The notes beneath the pieces were generated by a model. That model saw only the letters and a program-made list of their open reading frames with translations. It ran no database searches and was not told the DNA's origin. Positions 22,421 through 32,502 of a stretch of 50,507 nucleotides of DNA are shown piece after piece; the stretch's first letter is position 1; each line of letters opens with the position of its first letter. The translations under genes were made by a program, and so were the position numbers. This DNA comes from Chloroflexi bacterium HGW-Chloroflexi-4 (lineage in GTDB: Bacteria > Chloroflexota > Anaerolineae > Anaerolineales > Anaerolineaceae): contig PHBW01000029.1 in NCBI GenBank assembly GCA_002840715.1, positions 1 through 50,507 on the forward strand. The letters are read 5' to 3'.

Positions 22421-23932
22421 TTAATTACACAGTATCTTCTTGGCTACCTTATGCGAACTTGGCAGCACATTGTTAATCCCGCCGCCGCTTTCACTTTGGG
22501 CGCCAATGAACCACAATCCATCTACCGGCGTCTTGTGCGGGATCTTCCAGGTGTTCATCATCGGGGCCAATCCGCCAAAAGCGTGATGGTCGAGATGGGT
22601 AAGCTTTCGAAAATCAACCGGGGTTAAAATGCGCTGTGTAACAATGTGGCTGCGCAGTCCGGGCATCTTCTTTTCGGCATAGGCGAGCAATTTATCGGCA
22701 TATTTTTCTTTGTCAGCCTCCCAATCGCCAGATGCTAATCGGTCGGGGCAGATGGTGTAAATCGTCAAAGCATGCTTGCCTTTGGGTGCCATCTCTGGCG
22801 ACCGCAGGCTTGGGAAGTGCACCACAAATCCGGCTGCTCCCTCGTGATATAGCCCCTGCCTGGCGCGCATCACCTCGCCTTCAATGTCATACGAGCCGTA
22901 GAAATAGGTGCAGACCGTGTGCAGCACATCCGACGGGTCATAGTCCACTCCCAGGTGAATCATGAACACAGAATCCATCAAAGGGATGGTGAGCACCTTG
23001 TCAGTGTAACCCTCTGGCAGGCAGTTGGCAGGCAGCAGTCTGGTGAAGGTTTCTTTTGCGCCGCCTGAGGCGATCACCTGATCGCATTCATGCAGTACAC
23101 CGTGCTGATCTTTTACGCCGCAGGCTTTTCCATCCTTCACCACGATCTGTTCAATCACGCGGCTGGTGTGGATCTTTCCGCCGGCAGACTCAATTTCGGC
23201 AGCCATGACATTAATCAGGGTTTTAAGCCCGCCGATGATCGAATAAAAACGGGTCATTTCAGCGTTTTTGGCGAGGTGCTCTGGCATGCGTTTCTCGAAC
23301 GTGATCTCGCCATTCAGCGAAAAAATTCCCAGCCCCGGGAATTTGGAAGGCGGGGTGAAGAAATCCGCCAGAATGGACATGAAGGCACACTTCAATTTTT
23401 CAGACTTAAAGTAATGCGCCAGCAGTCTTTCGGCACTCCACTTCATTTTGGGCAAAAATGGCAGCAGGGTCAGATAAAAAGCGATTTTTGTGCCCAGACC
23501 TTCACTTTCCATTCGGCCGCCGAGGGTCACCAGCCGTGTGAAACGCACATAATCCTTCCAATAGGCATCCAGCCCGGCGGCTTCTTCCGGGAACAATTGC
23601 TTGAGCAGGTCCATCCGCCAGTGGAGTCCGCCATATTCCTCCGGTACCCTGATCTTAAAGTCGGGGAAGTCATACTCGCGCTCATCATGCACAAGTTTAA
23701 CTTTATCCAGAACGCCCAACTCATCCAGAATTTTTCCAAGCGGCTCATGTTTGGCAAAGCCTTCAACCACAAGTTGGCCGTAGTCCCACTCAAACCCTTC
23801 GGCTTCCATGCCGCCTGTGACGCCGCCGATTCTCGCGGATTGTTCAAAAAGCTCCACCTGGCAGCCCTTTTTGGCAAGGGTCAAACCTGCAGTTAGCCCG
23901 GCGATTCCGGTGCCGATAATGGCGATTTTCAT
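22421..23932 (-). CDS. FAD-dependent phytoene-desaturase-like oxidoreductase
   Basis: A 503-residue flavoprotein of the CrtI/amine-oxidase superfamily. The N-terminal dinucleotide-binding motif IAIIGTGIAGLTAGLTLAKKG is followed by VELFEQSARIGGVTGG. The C-terminal FAD-binding segment reads GLWFIGAQSESGGGINNVLPSS. Family members desaturate or isomerise carotenoids or retinoids, or act on other lipids. It shares an ATGA overlap with the upstream MFS gene and belongs to an operon with it and the YhhN-like gene. No other carotenoid genes are in the window, so the substrate is open; lipid metabolism is a reasonable guess given YhhN. Confidence 0.85.
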   Translation of the reverse strand: MKIAIIGTGIAGLTAGLTLAKKGCQVELFEQSARIGGVTGGMEAEGFEWDYGQLVVEGFAKHEPLGKILDELGVLDKVKLVHDEREYDFPDFKIRVPEEYGGLHWRMDLLKQLFPEEAAGLDAYWKDYVRFTRLVTLGGRMESEGLGTKIAFYLTLLPFLPKMKWSAERLLAHYFKSEKLKCAFMSILADFFTPPSKFPGLGIFSLNGEITFEKRMPEHLAKNAEMTRFYSIIGGLKTLINVMAAEIESAGGKIHTSRVIEQIVVKDGKACGVKDQHGVLHECDQVIASGGAKETFTRLLPANCLPEGYTDKVLTIPLMDSVFMIHLGVDYDPSDVLHTVCTYFYGSYDIEGEVMRARQGLYHEGAAGFVVHFPSLRSPEMAPKGKHALTIYTICPDRLASGDWEADKEKYADKLLAYAEKKMPGLRSHIVTQRILTPVDFRKLTHLDHHAFGGLAPMMNTWKIPHKTPVDGLWFIGAQSESGGGINNVLPSSHKVAKKILCN

Positions 23933-25293
23933 TCAGCCTCCTTGCTTGCTTCCATGAGCTTGATCTTTTCAAGCACCTGTTCATAGCGCTTTTTGTTAAG
24001 TGGATAGGCGAGTAAAACTGCATTGGCGATCAGGATAAAGATCCCCGGTAGCACGCCGATCAACAGCCGAATGCCCAATACCGATTGCGCGGATTGCTCG
24101 ACATCAGGTACATAGCCAAAGAGTTCAAGACCTTGCCCCACCAAAAATCCGGCCAGTGCGCCGCCTAAAGCGATCACGAAGGTCCAAATACTGTAATACA
24201 CACCTTCACTGCGTCTGCCGGTCTCGGCATAGCCGTGTTCCATGGTGTCAGGCACAATCGCCCAGGGTGCAACATAATGCGACGCGAATCCGATTCCCGC
24301 TAGCGCCATCAATACCAGCGCCGGCACACTGCCCAATTTATCGGCCGCAAAGGCAAACGTTAAAACAGCGGCAAGCGTCAACGTCATGCCGGTGATGTAG
24401 GCGGTCTTCTTGCCGATTTTCTTGCACAGCCACACCCATAAGGGGATGGTGATCATGGTCATGATCAATAAGGCGATCATTGCCATGGTAACTGCATCTG
24501 CATCACCAACCAGGTATTTATAGTAATAGATCAACATGGTCTGCATGATGGCCACTGCCGTCGAGTTTGCAAACCAGGTGATGAGAATTAAGAGATAAGG
24601 TTTATTTGAGAGAACATCTTTGAGTGAGGCAGCTACATTTTTGCTCTTTTGGCTTTCTTGAACAACCGGTTCCTTAACACTGAAAAAGGTGATGATTAAT
24701 GAAAGAGAAGCAAGAAAACCAAAGATTGCCGACATGCCGATGAATCCGGCGGTGCGTCCGGCAAAGAGTGCCATGATGGGCATGGCTGCACCGGCTCCAA
24801 GCAGTGTGCCGATGACCGCAAAGGCCTGCTTAAAACCAGAGATGTTGGTGCGCTCGTTATAATCTGTAGTCATTTCAGGCAGCAAGGCATTATACGGAAT
24901 GTTGGTGAAGCTATAAACAGTGCAGAAGAAGACATAGGTCAGCATCGCCCAGATAAATTTGCCACTCTGACTGGCAATCTCAGGGTTGCGGAACATCAGC
25001 ACAAAAGCAGCTCCCAACGGGATGGCGAAGAACAAAAGATATGGTCGTCTGCGCCCCCAACGGCTTTTGGTCTTATCAGAAAAATAACCAATCAGGGGAT
25101 CAATCACAGCATCCCATATTTTGCCGACCAGTAAGGCGGTTCCAGCGATGGCTGCGCTTAAGCGAACTTCATCAGTTAAGAAATTCATTAACCAGAACGA
25201 GGTAAGCGTAAAGAAAATGCTACTGCTGAATTCACCAACCCCAAATCCCAATTTTGATCTAAATGAAAGTTTATTGTTCACTTTGGGCTCCAT
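23929..25293 (-). CDS. GPH-family sodium/sugar-type MFS symporter
   Basis: A 454-residue transporter with about twelve membrane segments. The start NKLSFRSKLGFGVGEFSSSIFF and the loop DPLIGYFSDKTKSRWGRRRPYLLFFAIPLG are typical of the glycoside-pentoside-hexuronide (MelB-like) family, as is YTFTNIPYNALLPEMT-like YSFTNIPYNALLPEMT. The ATG at 25293 lies 2 bases after the stop of the YhhN-like gene, indicating coupled translation; the longer reading would overlap that gene. It overlaps the FAD oxidoreductase start. Substrate is not determinable; in this context it could be a lipid or organic acid rather than a sugar. Confidence 0.88.
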   Translation of the reverse strand: MEPKVNNKLSFRSKLGFGVGEFSSSIFFTLTSFWLMNFLTDEVRLSAAIAGTALLVGKIWDAVIDPLIGYFSDKTKSRWGRRRPYLLFFAIPLGAAFVLMFRNPEIASQSGKFIWAMLTYVFFCTVYSFTNIPYNALLPEMTTDYNERTNISGFKQAFAVIGTLLGAGAAMPIMALFAGRTAGFIGMSAIFGFLASLSLIITFFSVKEPVVQESQKSKNVAASLKDVLSNKPYLLILITWFANSTAVAIMQTMLIYYYKYLVGDADAVTMAMIALLIMTMITIPLWVWLCKKIGKKTAYITGMTLTLAAVLTFAFAADKLGSVPALVLMALAGIGFASHYVAPWAIVPDTMEHGYAETGRRSEGVYYSIWTFVIALGGALAGFLVGQGLELFGYVPDVEQSAQSVLGIRLLIGVLPGIFILIANAVLLAYPLNKKRYEQVLEKIKLMEASKEAE

Positions 25294-25295
25294 AA

Positions 25296-25964
25296 TTATG
25301 AAATAAAATAGGCACAACTTAGAGCGATCAATAACTGTCCGCCGGCATAGCAGATCGGACCAACTGTGAACTTGCCTGGTTTATAAAAACGCTGCATGCC
25401 GTATTCAATATCTCCCAGGTAGAGCATTAAACTGCCTGCTGTAACCAGAATGGCCGCCGTCATGGGGAAGACCCCACCGGTGAGTGTTGAAATCGCGCGG
25501 GTGACCATGAAAGGCAATATTAAACCGTAGATCAAGACAGGTATTTTGTATTTGCCCAGATTTTTCCAGAAAAGCATCATCAATATGGCATAGATTGCAA
25601 TAAACAGAAGCCCCACCAGAATATCTCCCTGGTGAAAACCGCGGTTAAATTTTGTAAACGTAATCGCATATTCAAGATAAGCCACTATAAAAAAAGCAAT
25701 GCCGGCGAAAAATATTTTGTCATTATTCATGTCAATATTAAAGATGTCAGCAGCAAAACATAGTGCCAGTCCAATCAAAATCCAAATCGTGTAAGAGAGA
25801 TTTGTGCCGGGGTTTAGCAGGCTTAAAGCTGCGATTCCAATGGATAGGAAGGTATTCAGAGGTTGGATCCACGAAGTCAGTTTTAAGTTATTGCGATTTC
25901 GAGCAATCAGATAAACAACAATCAAAATAATGTTCACCGGTACAAGAATGAGGTGAAAAGGCAT
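25296..25964 (-). CDS. YhhN/TMEM86-family membrane protein (lysoplasmalogenase-like)
   Basis: A 222-residue protein with about eight hydrophobic segments. The family pattern is visible in ALCFAADIFNI...FFAGIAFFIVAYLEYAITF and TAAILVTAGSLMLYLGDIEYGMQRF, which correspond to the conserved acidic and aromatic positions of YhhN/TMEM86 proteins. Characterised members hydrolyse lysoplasmalogens, which would suit an anaerobe that makes plasmalogens; activity here is inferred. It is the first gene of a three-gene operon with the MFS symporter and the FAD oxidoreductase. Confidence 0.75.
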   Translation of the reverse strand: MPFHLILVPVNIILIVVYLIARNRNNLKLTSWIQPLNTFLSIGIAALSLLNPGTNLSYTIWILIGLALCFAADIFNIDMNNDKIFFAGIAFFIVAYLEYAITFTKFNRGFHQGDILVGLLFIAIYAILMMLFWKNLGKYKIPVLIYGLILPFMVTRAISTLTGGVFPMTAAILVTAGSLMLYLGDIEYGMQRFYKPGKFTVGPICYAGGQLLIALSCAYFIS

Positions 25965-26084
25965 GATGGAATCCTTTCTGATATATGGAGTTAGCGCTGA
26001 TTAAGTATATATCGACTTGTTTTTTTAACCAATTAAAAAGAGCTGGATTATTTTCCAGTTCTTTTTAATTGGTTTGAAAGTTGA

Positions 26085-26852
26085 TTATTTCAAAAAGTAC
26101 ATTGCAATCCCGATGATTCCAAAGACGGTGCCGACAATGCGGTTGAGGATCTTTTCATCCACTTTGTTGACGATGCGTGCGCCGGCCAGACCGCTACCTA
26201 CTGCAGCCACGGCAATAATGATGCCTGTCTTGAAATCTACATTACCCTGAATGGCATAACCAATTGTGCCTGACGCCGCCGTCATGGCCATGATCAGTGA
26301 AGAAGTGCCAATAGCCAGTCGCGTTGGATATTTGAGAATGACGATTAAAACCAGTAAAAACATCAGTCCGCCGCCCGCGCCGAATAGTCCGCTGCTGATG
26401 CCTAATAGCAACCCTATGCCGAAAGTGATCAAACGGTTCTTATGATTCATCTCTGAAAGTCGAACTTTCATGTTCTCTCGTTTGGGTCGGTAACTCTTGA
26501 TCCACATTGAAACCGCCATGCCGATCATGAACAATATAAATCCCTTGCTCATCAATTCGCTGGGGACGAAAGAATTCGCCACCAAAGCACCTGCCTGAGC
26601 TCCAATAATTGCTCCTACAGCCAACCAAAGGGCGGCTTTGAGGTTGACATTACCATGCCGATAATATGAATAAGCGACAACCAATGGTGTGATGACATCC
26701 ACAAAGAGACTGGTGCCTACTGCGGTATGCATCGAAAACTTCAGAATGATGGTCAATAACGGAACAACCAATAAAACACCGCTGGCTCCGGTGATGCCGA
26801 CCACCAAGCCAGTTGCCAGGCCAATTAAGATTTCAATTTCCAAAGGAATCAT
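26085..26852 (-). CDS. TauE/SafE-family anion exporter
   Basis: A membrane protein of 255 residues with about eight segments in two repeated halves, each with the family glycine-rich pattern: GLATGLVVGITGASGVLLVVPLL in the first and IGLLLGISSGLFGAGGGLMFLLVLI in the second. TauE/SafE proteins export sulfite, sulfoacetate or related anions. The start at MIPLEIEIL (26852) fits the family; an upstream ATG at 26912 would add 20 residues. It has no operon partner; the gene to its right is divergent. Confidence 0.85.
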   Translation of the reverse strand: MIPLEIEILIGLATGLVVGITGASGVLLVVPLLTIILKFSMHTAVGTSLFVDVITPLVVAYSYYRHGNVNLKAALWLAVGAIIGAQAGALVANSFVPSELMSKGFILFMIGMAVSMWIKSYRPKRENMKVRLSEMNHKNRLITFGIGLLLGISSGLFGAGGGLMFLLVLIVILKYPTRLAIGTSSLIMAMTAASGTIGYAIQGNVDFKTGIIIAVAAVGSGLAGARIVNKVDEKILNRIVGTVFGIIGIAMYFLK

Positions 26853-26962
26853 GAATAGAATAGTCCGTTTAATAAAATATGGTGTAATTAAGCCTTGGCT
26901 ATACTGCAACATTCATACCAGAACAAGTAAAATGAGGTACATTTAAAAATCAGGCAGGAAAC

Positions 26963-27388
26963 ATGGGAAAATTTTCTAAAGCACAAGTGATAAAGAGTTT
27001 GAAATATCAATGGGGATCTTTTGTGGAAAAGTACAACAGTATGTCTGCAGAAGAGCAACAGCAATACCTTAATCTTCAGGGGTACGCCCGTTTGGGAGAT
27101 CTGTTAGCCCATATTGCAGCCTGGTGGCAACGAGGCATGCAGGTGATAATGGTTTATCGGCGAGATCCAGGTTTTCAGCCTCCCAACGTGGATGTGGACG
27201 CCTTCAACGCAGAGGCCGTCGCCAGCGTAAAAAAACTGTCAGAGGCAGAGATCATCTCTCATTTTGAAAACCGGCGGTTTCAAATGCTTGAGTTGGTCAA
27301 GTCACTTAATGAGGTTGATCTTCAGAGCGAGAGAATAAAATCTCAACTTGCCATCGAAGTGATTGAGCATTTTCAGGAACATCACTAA
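26963..27388 (+). CDS. DinB/ClbS-like four-helix protein
   Basis: A soluble protein of 141 residues with the outline of the DinB superfamily, ClbS/DfsB branch: a start KAQVIKSLKYQWGSFVEKYNSM, the helix LGDLLAHIAAWWQRGMQVI with a conserved His, and a C-terminal EVIEHFQEHH that could supply further metal-binding histidines. Some relatives are metal-dependent thiol transferases and ClbS hydrolyses colibactin; no specific role can be assigned here. It is monocistronic and ends at a strong bidirectional hairpin. Confidence 0.72.
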   Translation: MGKFSKAQVIKSLKYQWGSFVEKYNSMSAEEQQQYLNLQGYARLGDLLAHIAAWWQRGMQVIMVYRRDPGFQPPNVDVDAFNAEAVASVKKLSEAEIISHFENRRFQMLELVKSLNEVDLQSERIKSQLAIEVIEHFQEHH

Positions 27389-27396
27389 TTATAGAA

Positions 27397-27428
27397 AAAG
27401 AGGAAGAACCAATAAGTTCTTCCTCTTT
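27397..27428. terminator. Bidirectional terminator
   Basis: AAAGAGGAAGAAC (27397-27409) pairs perfectly with GTTCTTCCTCTTT (27416-27428) across CAATAA. It serves the DinB-like gene and the rpsB-tsf-pyrH operon, which converge here. Confidence 0.9.
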
Positions 27429-27456
27429 ACTAATTGCTAAAACCTTAATTTCTGCT

Positions 27457-28224
<768 letters not shown>

Positions 28225-28842
28225 TTATTCTTCTGAAGCTCCGGATGTGGTTTCACCGAGGGCCCAACGGGCGAACCGACGAACGATGATGTTTTCACCT
28301 AAAGCAGCAATTTTCTGATTGATCAATTCTTGAACAGTGATGGATTCATCACGAATGTATTTTTGGTTCAACAAAACGAATTCATCCTTGAATTTCTTGA
28401 TGGCACCTTCAACGATTTTGGGCATGATGGCATCCGGTTTGCCGTCTTCTTTGGCTTTGGCAGTTGCAATCTTGGTCTCGCGTTCGATCACGGAGTCAGG
28501 GATATCTGATTCTGCGACGAATTCAGGTGAGGTAGCTGCAATTTGCAAGGCGAGTTCATGTGCCAGGGTGCGGAAGACTTCTGAGCGACCTACGAAATCG
28601 GATTCGCTGTTCAGTTCAACCATGACACCCACGCGACCATTGCCGTGTGAATACAGTTCAACAACACCTTCAGAGGCCTGGCGGGCTGAACGTTTAGTGG
28701 CAGTGGCAAGACCTTTTTCACGCAAGAAATCAAGGGCTGCATTCAAGTCGCCATTGGATTGCTCAAGTGCCTTTCGGCAATCGAGGATGCCGGCGCCAGT
28801 ACTTTCACGTAAAGTTTTGATCATTTCAGTTGTAATTACCAT
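28225..28842 (-). CDS. tsf: Elongation factor Ts
   Basis: EF-Ts exchanges GDP for GTP on EF-Tu. At 205 residues it is a short form, like those of Thermus, with a single core domain. The N-terminal UBA-like domain has IKTLRESTGAGILDCRKALE (residues 8-27), the EF-Ts signature. The exchange loop ELNSESDFVGRSEVF contains the Asp-Phe pair. The C-terminal part has KFKDEFVLLNQKYIRDESITVQEL. It lies between rpsB and pyrH. A second, truncated EF-Ts-like gene is at 18531-18986; this copy is the functional factor. Confidence 0.97.
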   Translation of the reverse strand: MVITTEMIKTLRESTGAGILDCRKALEQSNGDLNAALDFLREKGLATATKRSARQASEGVVELYSHGNGRVGVMVELNSESDFVGRSEVFRTLAHELALQIAATSPEFVAESDIPDSVIERETKIATAKAKEDGKPDAIMPKIVEGAIKKFKDEFVLLNQKYIRDESITVQELINQKIAALGENIIVRRFARWALGETTSGASEE

Positions 28843-28928
28843 TGCTTCAGGTTCCTTTTCTAATCAATATCATTCGTTCTAATCAGGCGGGTTTGGTTAT
28901 TTTCCAATAGCAGAAAAAAAATATATTT

Positions 28929-29801
28929 TTAGCCTTCTGTTGTTGTTTCTTCGACTACTTCGTCAGCTTTGCCGCCCATTTTGGCAAGGGTTGCAGCGCC
29001 TAACAAATCAGCATCGTCCATGTCGGATTCTTCATCCATACGTGGGCGGGGAGCGGTGGCAGTGCGGCTTTGTGATGCTTCGGCTCCGGCAACCACGTCT
29101 TGATCTTCATCTTTGAACATGGTCTTGCCTTCGATGACTGCATCAGCGATTTTGCCTACCAACAGTTTTATGGCGCGGATGGCGTCATCATTGGAGGGGA
29201 TTGCATAATCAACTACACGGGGATCGCAGTTGGTGTCAACCAGAGCAATCACGGGAATGCCCTTCAAGTTGGCTTCATGCACAGCAGTGTGTTCGCGAAC
29301 GGTGTCGATGATGAAGACCAGATCGGGAACACGTTTGAGGGTGCGCACACCAGAGAGTCGTGTCTGAAGTTTCTTGACGCTGCGTCCGATGAGCAGACCT
29401 TCTTTTTTGGTCAGACGGTGAATATCACCGGTTTCAGTCATTTTCTCAAGGCGATCAAGTTCTGAAATACGAACCAGCATGGTGGACCAGTTGGTTAGCA
29501 TGCCGCCGAGCCAGCGTTCAGTCACGTAGGGCATACCGCAGCGGATGGCTTCTTCTGCGATGGTTTCTTGTGCTTGACGTTTGGTGCCGACAAACATGAT
29601 AACGCCGCCTTTGGCAACAGTATCGCGAACCAGGTTGTAGGCAGTGTTTAAGAGTTTGACAGTTTGTTGCAGGTCAATGATGTGGATGCCGTTGCGCTCG
29701 GTGAAAATATAAGGGCGCATCAACGGATTCCATTTGTTGGTTCGGTGACCGAAATGGACACCGCTTTCGAGCAAGGCTTTCATAGAAATTACTGAACTCA
29801 T
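28929..29801 (-). CDS. rpsB: Ribosomal protein S2
   Basis: S2 is a late-binding protein of the 30S subunit. The 290-residue product begins [28 protein letters not shown] and contains [18 protein letters not shown] and [28 protein letters not shown], all diagnostic. About 55 extra residues at the C-terminus are acidic and low-complexity, as in many Chloroflexota. The ATG at 29801 follows an AGGAG site and matches family starts; the reading from 29834 begins upstream of it. First gene of rpsB-tsf-pyrH. Confidence 0.97.
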   Translation of the reverse strand: MSSVISMKALLESGVHFGHRTNKWNPLMRPYIFTERNGIHIIDLQQTVKLLNTAYNLVRDTVAKGGVIMFVGTKRQAQETIAEEAIRCGMPYVTERWLGGMLTNWSTMLVRISELDRLEKMTETGDIHRLTKKEGLLIGRSVKKLQTRLSGVRTLKRVPDLVFIIDTVREHTAVHEANLKGIPVIALVDTNCDPRVVDYAIPSNDDAIRAIKLLVGKIADAVIEGKTMFKDEDQDVVAGAEASQSRTATAPRPRMDEESDMDDADLLGAATLAKMGGKADEVVEETTTEG

Positions 29802-29945
29802 GGGTATTACTCCTTTGCGTTTTTTCTTCCGCACTCTTTAGCCCTGTCATCACTGCCTCTGGCAGCACGCAGACAAGATCGGAGCGCGTGTGAGATATGT
29901 CAGGTTATATCTTTTTTAGGATATTACCTAAGCCGGTGAATTATA
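29802..29945 (-). promoter_or_regulatory. rpsB promoter and structured leader
   Basis: An extended -10 box TGTTATAAT lies on the minus strand (TATAAT is the complement of 29940-29945). The leader of about 130 bases can form at least two hairpins, one with CACGC/GCGTG ends and CTGCC-AGA-GGCAG. S2 is known to repress its own mRNA in several bacteria; autogenous control here is inferred. Confidence 0.5.
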
Positions 29946-30080
29946 ACACAGGAGATTGAAATGTTGAGGATTAATATTAATGAATTTCACTTTCTTTATT
30001 CATAAAATGATTAAAACATCTACAGATGTTAGAATTAGGCTTATAAACTATTAATAAATTTACTGAAAGGGTTATATAGC

Positions 30081-30851
30081 ATGCACATTCTGGTTACCAA
30101 TGATGACGGCGTTACAGCCCCTGGTTTGCTTGCCCTTGTGATTGAAATGCGCAAACTAGGTGAGGTAAGTGTGCTTGCTCCAGATCATAACTGGTCAGCA
30201 GCAGGACATGTCAAAACCTTACATCGTCCGCTGCGCGCAAAACCTGTAACTTTGGCGGATGGCAGCCCGGCGCTTGCAAGTGATGGTGCACCATCAGATT
30301 GTGTTGCCCTGGCTTTGATGGGAGTGATTGAACAACCCGTTGATCTGGTGGTTTCTGGAATCAATCCCAATGCCAACATTGGCCATGACATTACTTATTC
30401 AGGCACAGTAACTGCTGCCATGGAGGCAGTTATCAATGGCGTCCCGGGGGTGGCTGTCTCACTTGATGCTCCAGAACACAACCGAGGGGCATTGGACTAT
30501 AGCGCCGCCGCGGCTGCTGCGCGTAAAGTAATCGAGACACTAATTAAGCATCCCTTTGAACGGGATATTTTGTTGAATGTAAATGTACCCTATTTGCCTG
30601 AGAATGAGATTAAAGGGTTCAGACCCACCAGACAGGGAATGCGCATCTACCGTGATGAGTTGATCCGCCGCGAAGATCCGCGTGGAAAGCCTTATTATTG
30701 GATTGGCGGCGAGGCTCCGACCGGTGTGGATGAAAGCGGCACAGATTTTGGCGCTTTAAAGGCGGGATTCGTTTCAATTGCTCCCATTCATCTGGATATG
30801 ACTGCTTACAAGGTTTTGGAAGAGATTCAAAGTTGGAAGTGGCCTGAGTAA
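30081..30851 (+). CDS. surE: SurE 5'/3'-nucleotidase
   Basis: SurE is a metal-dependent nucleoside monophosphate phosphatase. The 256-residue product begins MHILVTNDDGVTAPGLLAL with the metal-binding Asp-Asp. The segments APDHNWSAAGH, VVSGINPNANIGHDITYSGTVTAAMEA and VNVPYLP follow the family closely, including the Asn in SGINPN. Length is normal. It is single and divergent from rpsB. Confidence 0.95.
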   Translation: MHILVTNDDGVTAPGLLALVIEMRKLGEVSVLAPDHNWSAAGHVKTLHRPLRAKPVTLADGSPALASDGAPSDCVALALMGVIEQPVDLVVSGINPNANIGHDITYSGTVTAAMEAVINGVPGVAVSLDAPEHNRGALDYSAAAAAARKVIETLIKHPFERDILLNVNVPYLPENEIKGFRPTRQGMRIYRDELIRREDPRGKPYYWIGGEAPTGVDESGTDFGALKAGFVSIAPIHLDMTAYKVLEEIQSWKWPE

Positions 30852-30991
30852 TCGTTGCAGTTACGAAGGAAGTACCACAATTTGTCTGACAAACCACATT
30901 TGACTTTTAGCTCGGAAAACGTTAAATTATTAATATCGTTCGTTGACAATTTTCTTGTTCAATCCAACTTAATAAACTCAAGGAGAGATGC

Positions 30992-31371
30992 ATGAAGCTT
31001 TTGACCGTCAAGAACTGGATGAAAGACCTTGTGATTTTTATTGATCCAGATGCAACAGTGTTATCGTCAACAAAACCCCTACCAATCCTGAATACGGTAT
31101 TGTCACTTCCATCGATATTTGTGACAAGATTGTCGCCCAGAAAAATGATCCTGCCAAAACAAAAATTCGTGAGATTATGGTTTCTCCTGTGGTAACAGTT
31201 CCCGAGACTATGAAACTGACAGAATGTGCCGCCTTGATGAAACAACTTCGTGTTCACCATCTGCCAGTGGTTGATGAAGCCGGATTGATCGTTGGTATGA
31301 TCTCGGCCACCGATTTTCTTGTCGTGGCAGAAGCCATGGGCACCAACTTTGAGGAACGCAGTCTGCATTAA
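30992..31371 (+). pseudogene. CBS-domain protein broken by an internal deletion with frameshift
   Basis: The frame from ATG 30992 encodes MKLLTVKNWMKDLVIFIDPDATV and then becomes unrelated after 31060. From 31063 a different frame continues the same type of protein without a stop to 31371: IVNKTPTNPEYGIVTSIDICDKIV, then a second CBS domain (IREIMVSPVVTVPETMKLTECAALMKQLRVHHLPVVDEAGLIVGMISATDFL). The alanine/leucine-rich helix expected after ATV, about 14-17 residues, is missing, so a deletion that shifts the frame has removed part of the first CBS domain. Two-CBS proteins bind adenine nucleotides. An AAGGAG site precedes the start. Real decay and an assembly error are both possible. Confidence 0.82.
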
Positions 31372-31426
31372 TTCTTGACAGTTTTTGAATTGCCACTCTC
31401 GGCGCATCGGTTATAATATTTCAACG

Positions 31427-32395
31427 ATGCGCCGATATTTATACCTCCTCCTAATTGTTGTAATGCTCACCAGTCTTCCGATGCTTCCTTTTGGTAAAGC
31501 CCAGGCTCAAGGTACTGTGACGGGTGCCGATATGATTAACCTGATGAACCAATGGCGGTCAGGTTACTGGTCTAATGCATTAATTGAAAGTGCAGCTTTA
31601 GATCAATGTGCCCAGGCTACAGCCGATGAAATGAATCGAATTGGAGCAGGAGGCCATTTAGTTGCTTATGGCTATCCAGCTGCCAGCGTTCGATGTGCAG
31701 ATTACGGTTTTGTTGGTCGTGTCACTGAGAATTGGGCGGCCGATAGTCGAATGAGCATTGATTTGCTTGCAAGCTATTGGGCAGATTATGACCATATGCT
31801 GCCAGCCACTGATCAGCAATACACATATGTTGGGGTTGGTATTTCGGGCAATTATTATGTGCTTCATGCTGGATCTGGTACATCTTCCAATACGGCTGTA
31901 AATCAAAACACATCAAGTGTCGCAACTTCAGATGGAAGCACGGCGGTTATCGTTAATACAGTAAACGCTTTCCCGACCTCCACTCCTGATCTTGACGGAA
32001 CAATTTGGCATGTTGTCAAAGCCAACGATACACTCTACACCATTGCTGTTAATTATGGCGTAACCATTGAATCCATTAAAACTTTAAATGCCATGACATC
32101 CAATGATATTTATGTCGGAAACACACTTAAGATCAGCCTTAAACCAACCCCCACGATCACCCCAACCCGCACGGCTACGGTGATGATGCCCACCAGAACC
32201 CCCACGCAGACGCAAATGCCTGCCACGCTTGGTCCGACAAAGACAGTAACACCCACGCCTATACCTACTCAAGTTCCATTTATTGAACGGATTGACCGTC
32301 AATACATGGGTTTGGGGCTTCTTGTCTTGAGTGCAGTAGGTTTGTTTATTGTGCTATTCTTTTTCTTTATTAGACCAAGATTTTATAAGAAGTAA
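31427..32395 (+). CDS. CAP-domain and LysM cell-surface protein
   Basis: A surface protein of 322 residues. A signal peptide (MRRYLYLLLIVVMLTSLPML, cleaved after about KAQAQ) leads to a CAP/SCP domain (about residues 35-155) with the family patterns MINLMNQWRS, ENWAADSRM and YTYVGVGISG. A LysM domain (about 192-238, HVVKANDTLYTIAVNYGVTIESIKTLN) should bind peptidoglycan-like glycan. Then come a Thr/Pro-rich linker, a C-terminal membrane segment and a short basic tail. The ATG at 31427 was chosen because the signal peptide begins there. A GC-rich hairpin follows. Confidence 0.85.
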   Translation: MRRYLYLLLIVVMLTSLPMLPFGKAQAQGTVTGADMINLMNQWRSGYWSNALIESAALDQCAQATADEMNRIGAGGHLVAYGYPAASVRCADYGFVGRVTENWAADSRMSIDLLASYWADYDHMLPATDQQYTYVGVGISGNYYVLHAGSGTSSNTAVNQNTSSVATSDGSTAVIVNTVNAFPTSTPDLDGTIWHVVKANDTLYTIAVNYGVTIESIKTLNAMTSNDIYVGNTLKISLKPTPTITPTRTATVMMPTRTPTQTQMPATLGPTKTVTPTPIPTQVPFIERIDRQYMGLGLLVLSAVGLFIVLFFFFIRPRFYKK

Positions 32396-32417
32396 GGATG
32401 TTTTGACTTAACTAACA

Positions 32418-32446
32418 GTCCCCCGCAGATTTATTTCGCGGGGGAC
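32418..32446 (+). terminator. Terminator-like hairpin
   Basis: GTCCCCCGC (32418-32426) pairs with GCGGGGGAC (32438-32446) across 11 bases. The run after it, TTCATTTT, is weak. Confidence 0.65.
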
Positions 32447-32502
32447 TTCATTTTATGGTTAACCAACTCAACAATTGAACCCTAAGAGGTTATCGTAAAT
32501 TA

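Noticed and set aside
23090..23896. A 268-codon plus-strand open frame opposite the FAD oxidoreductase.
   Set aside because: Shadow of the minus-strand flavoprotein, whose motifs are unmistakable.
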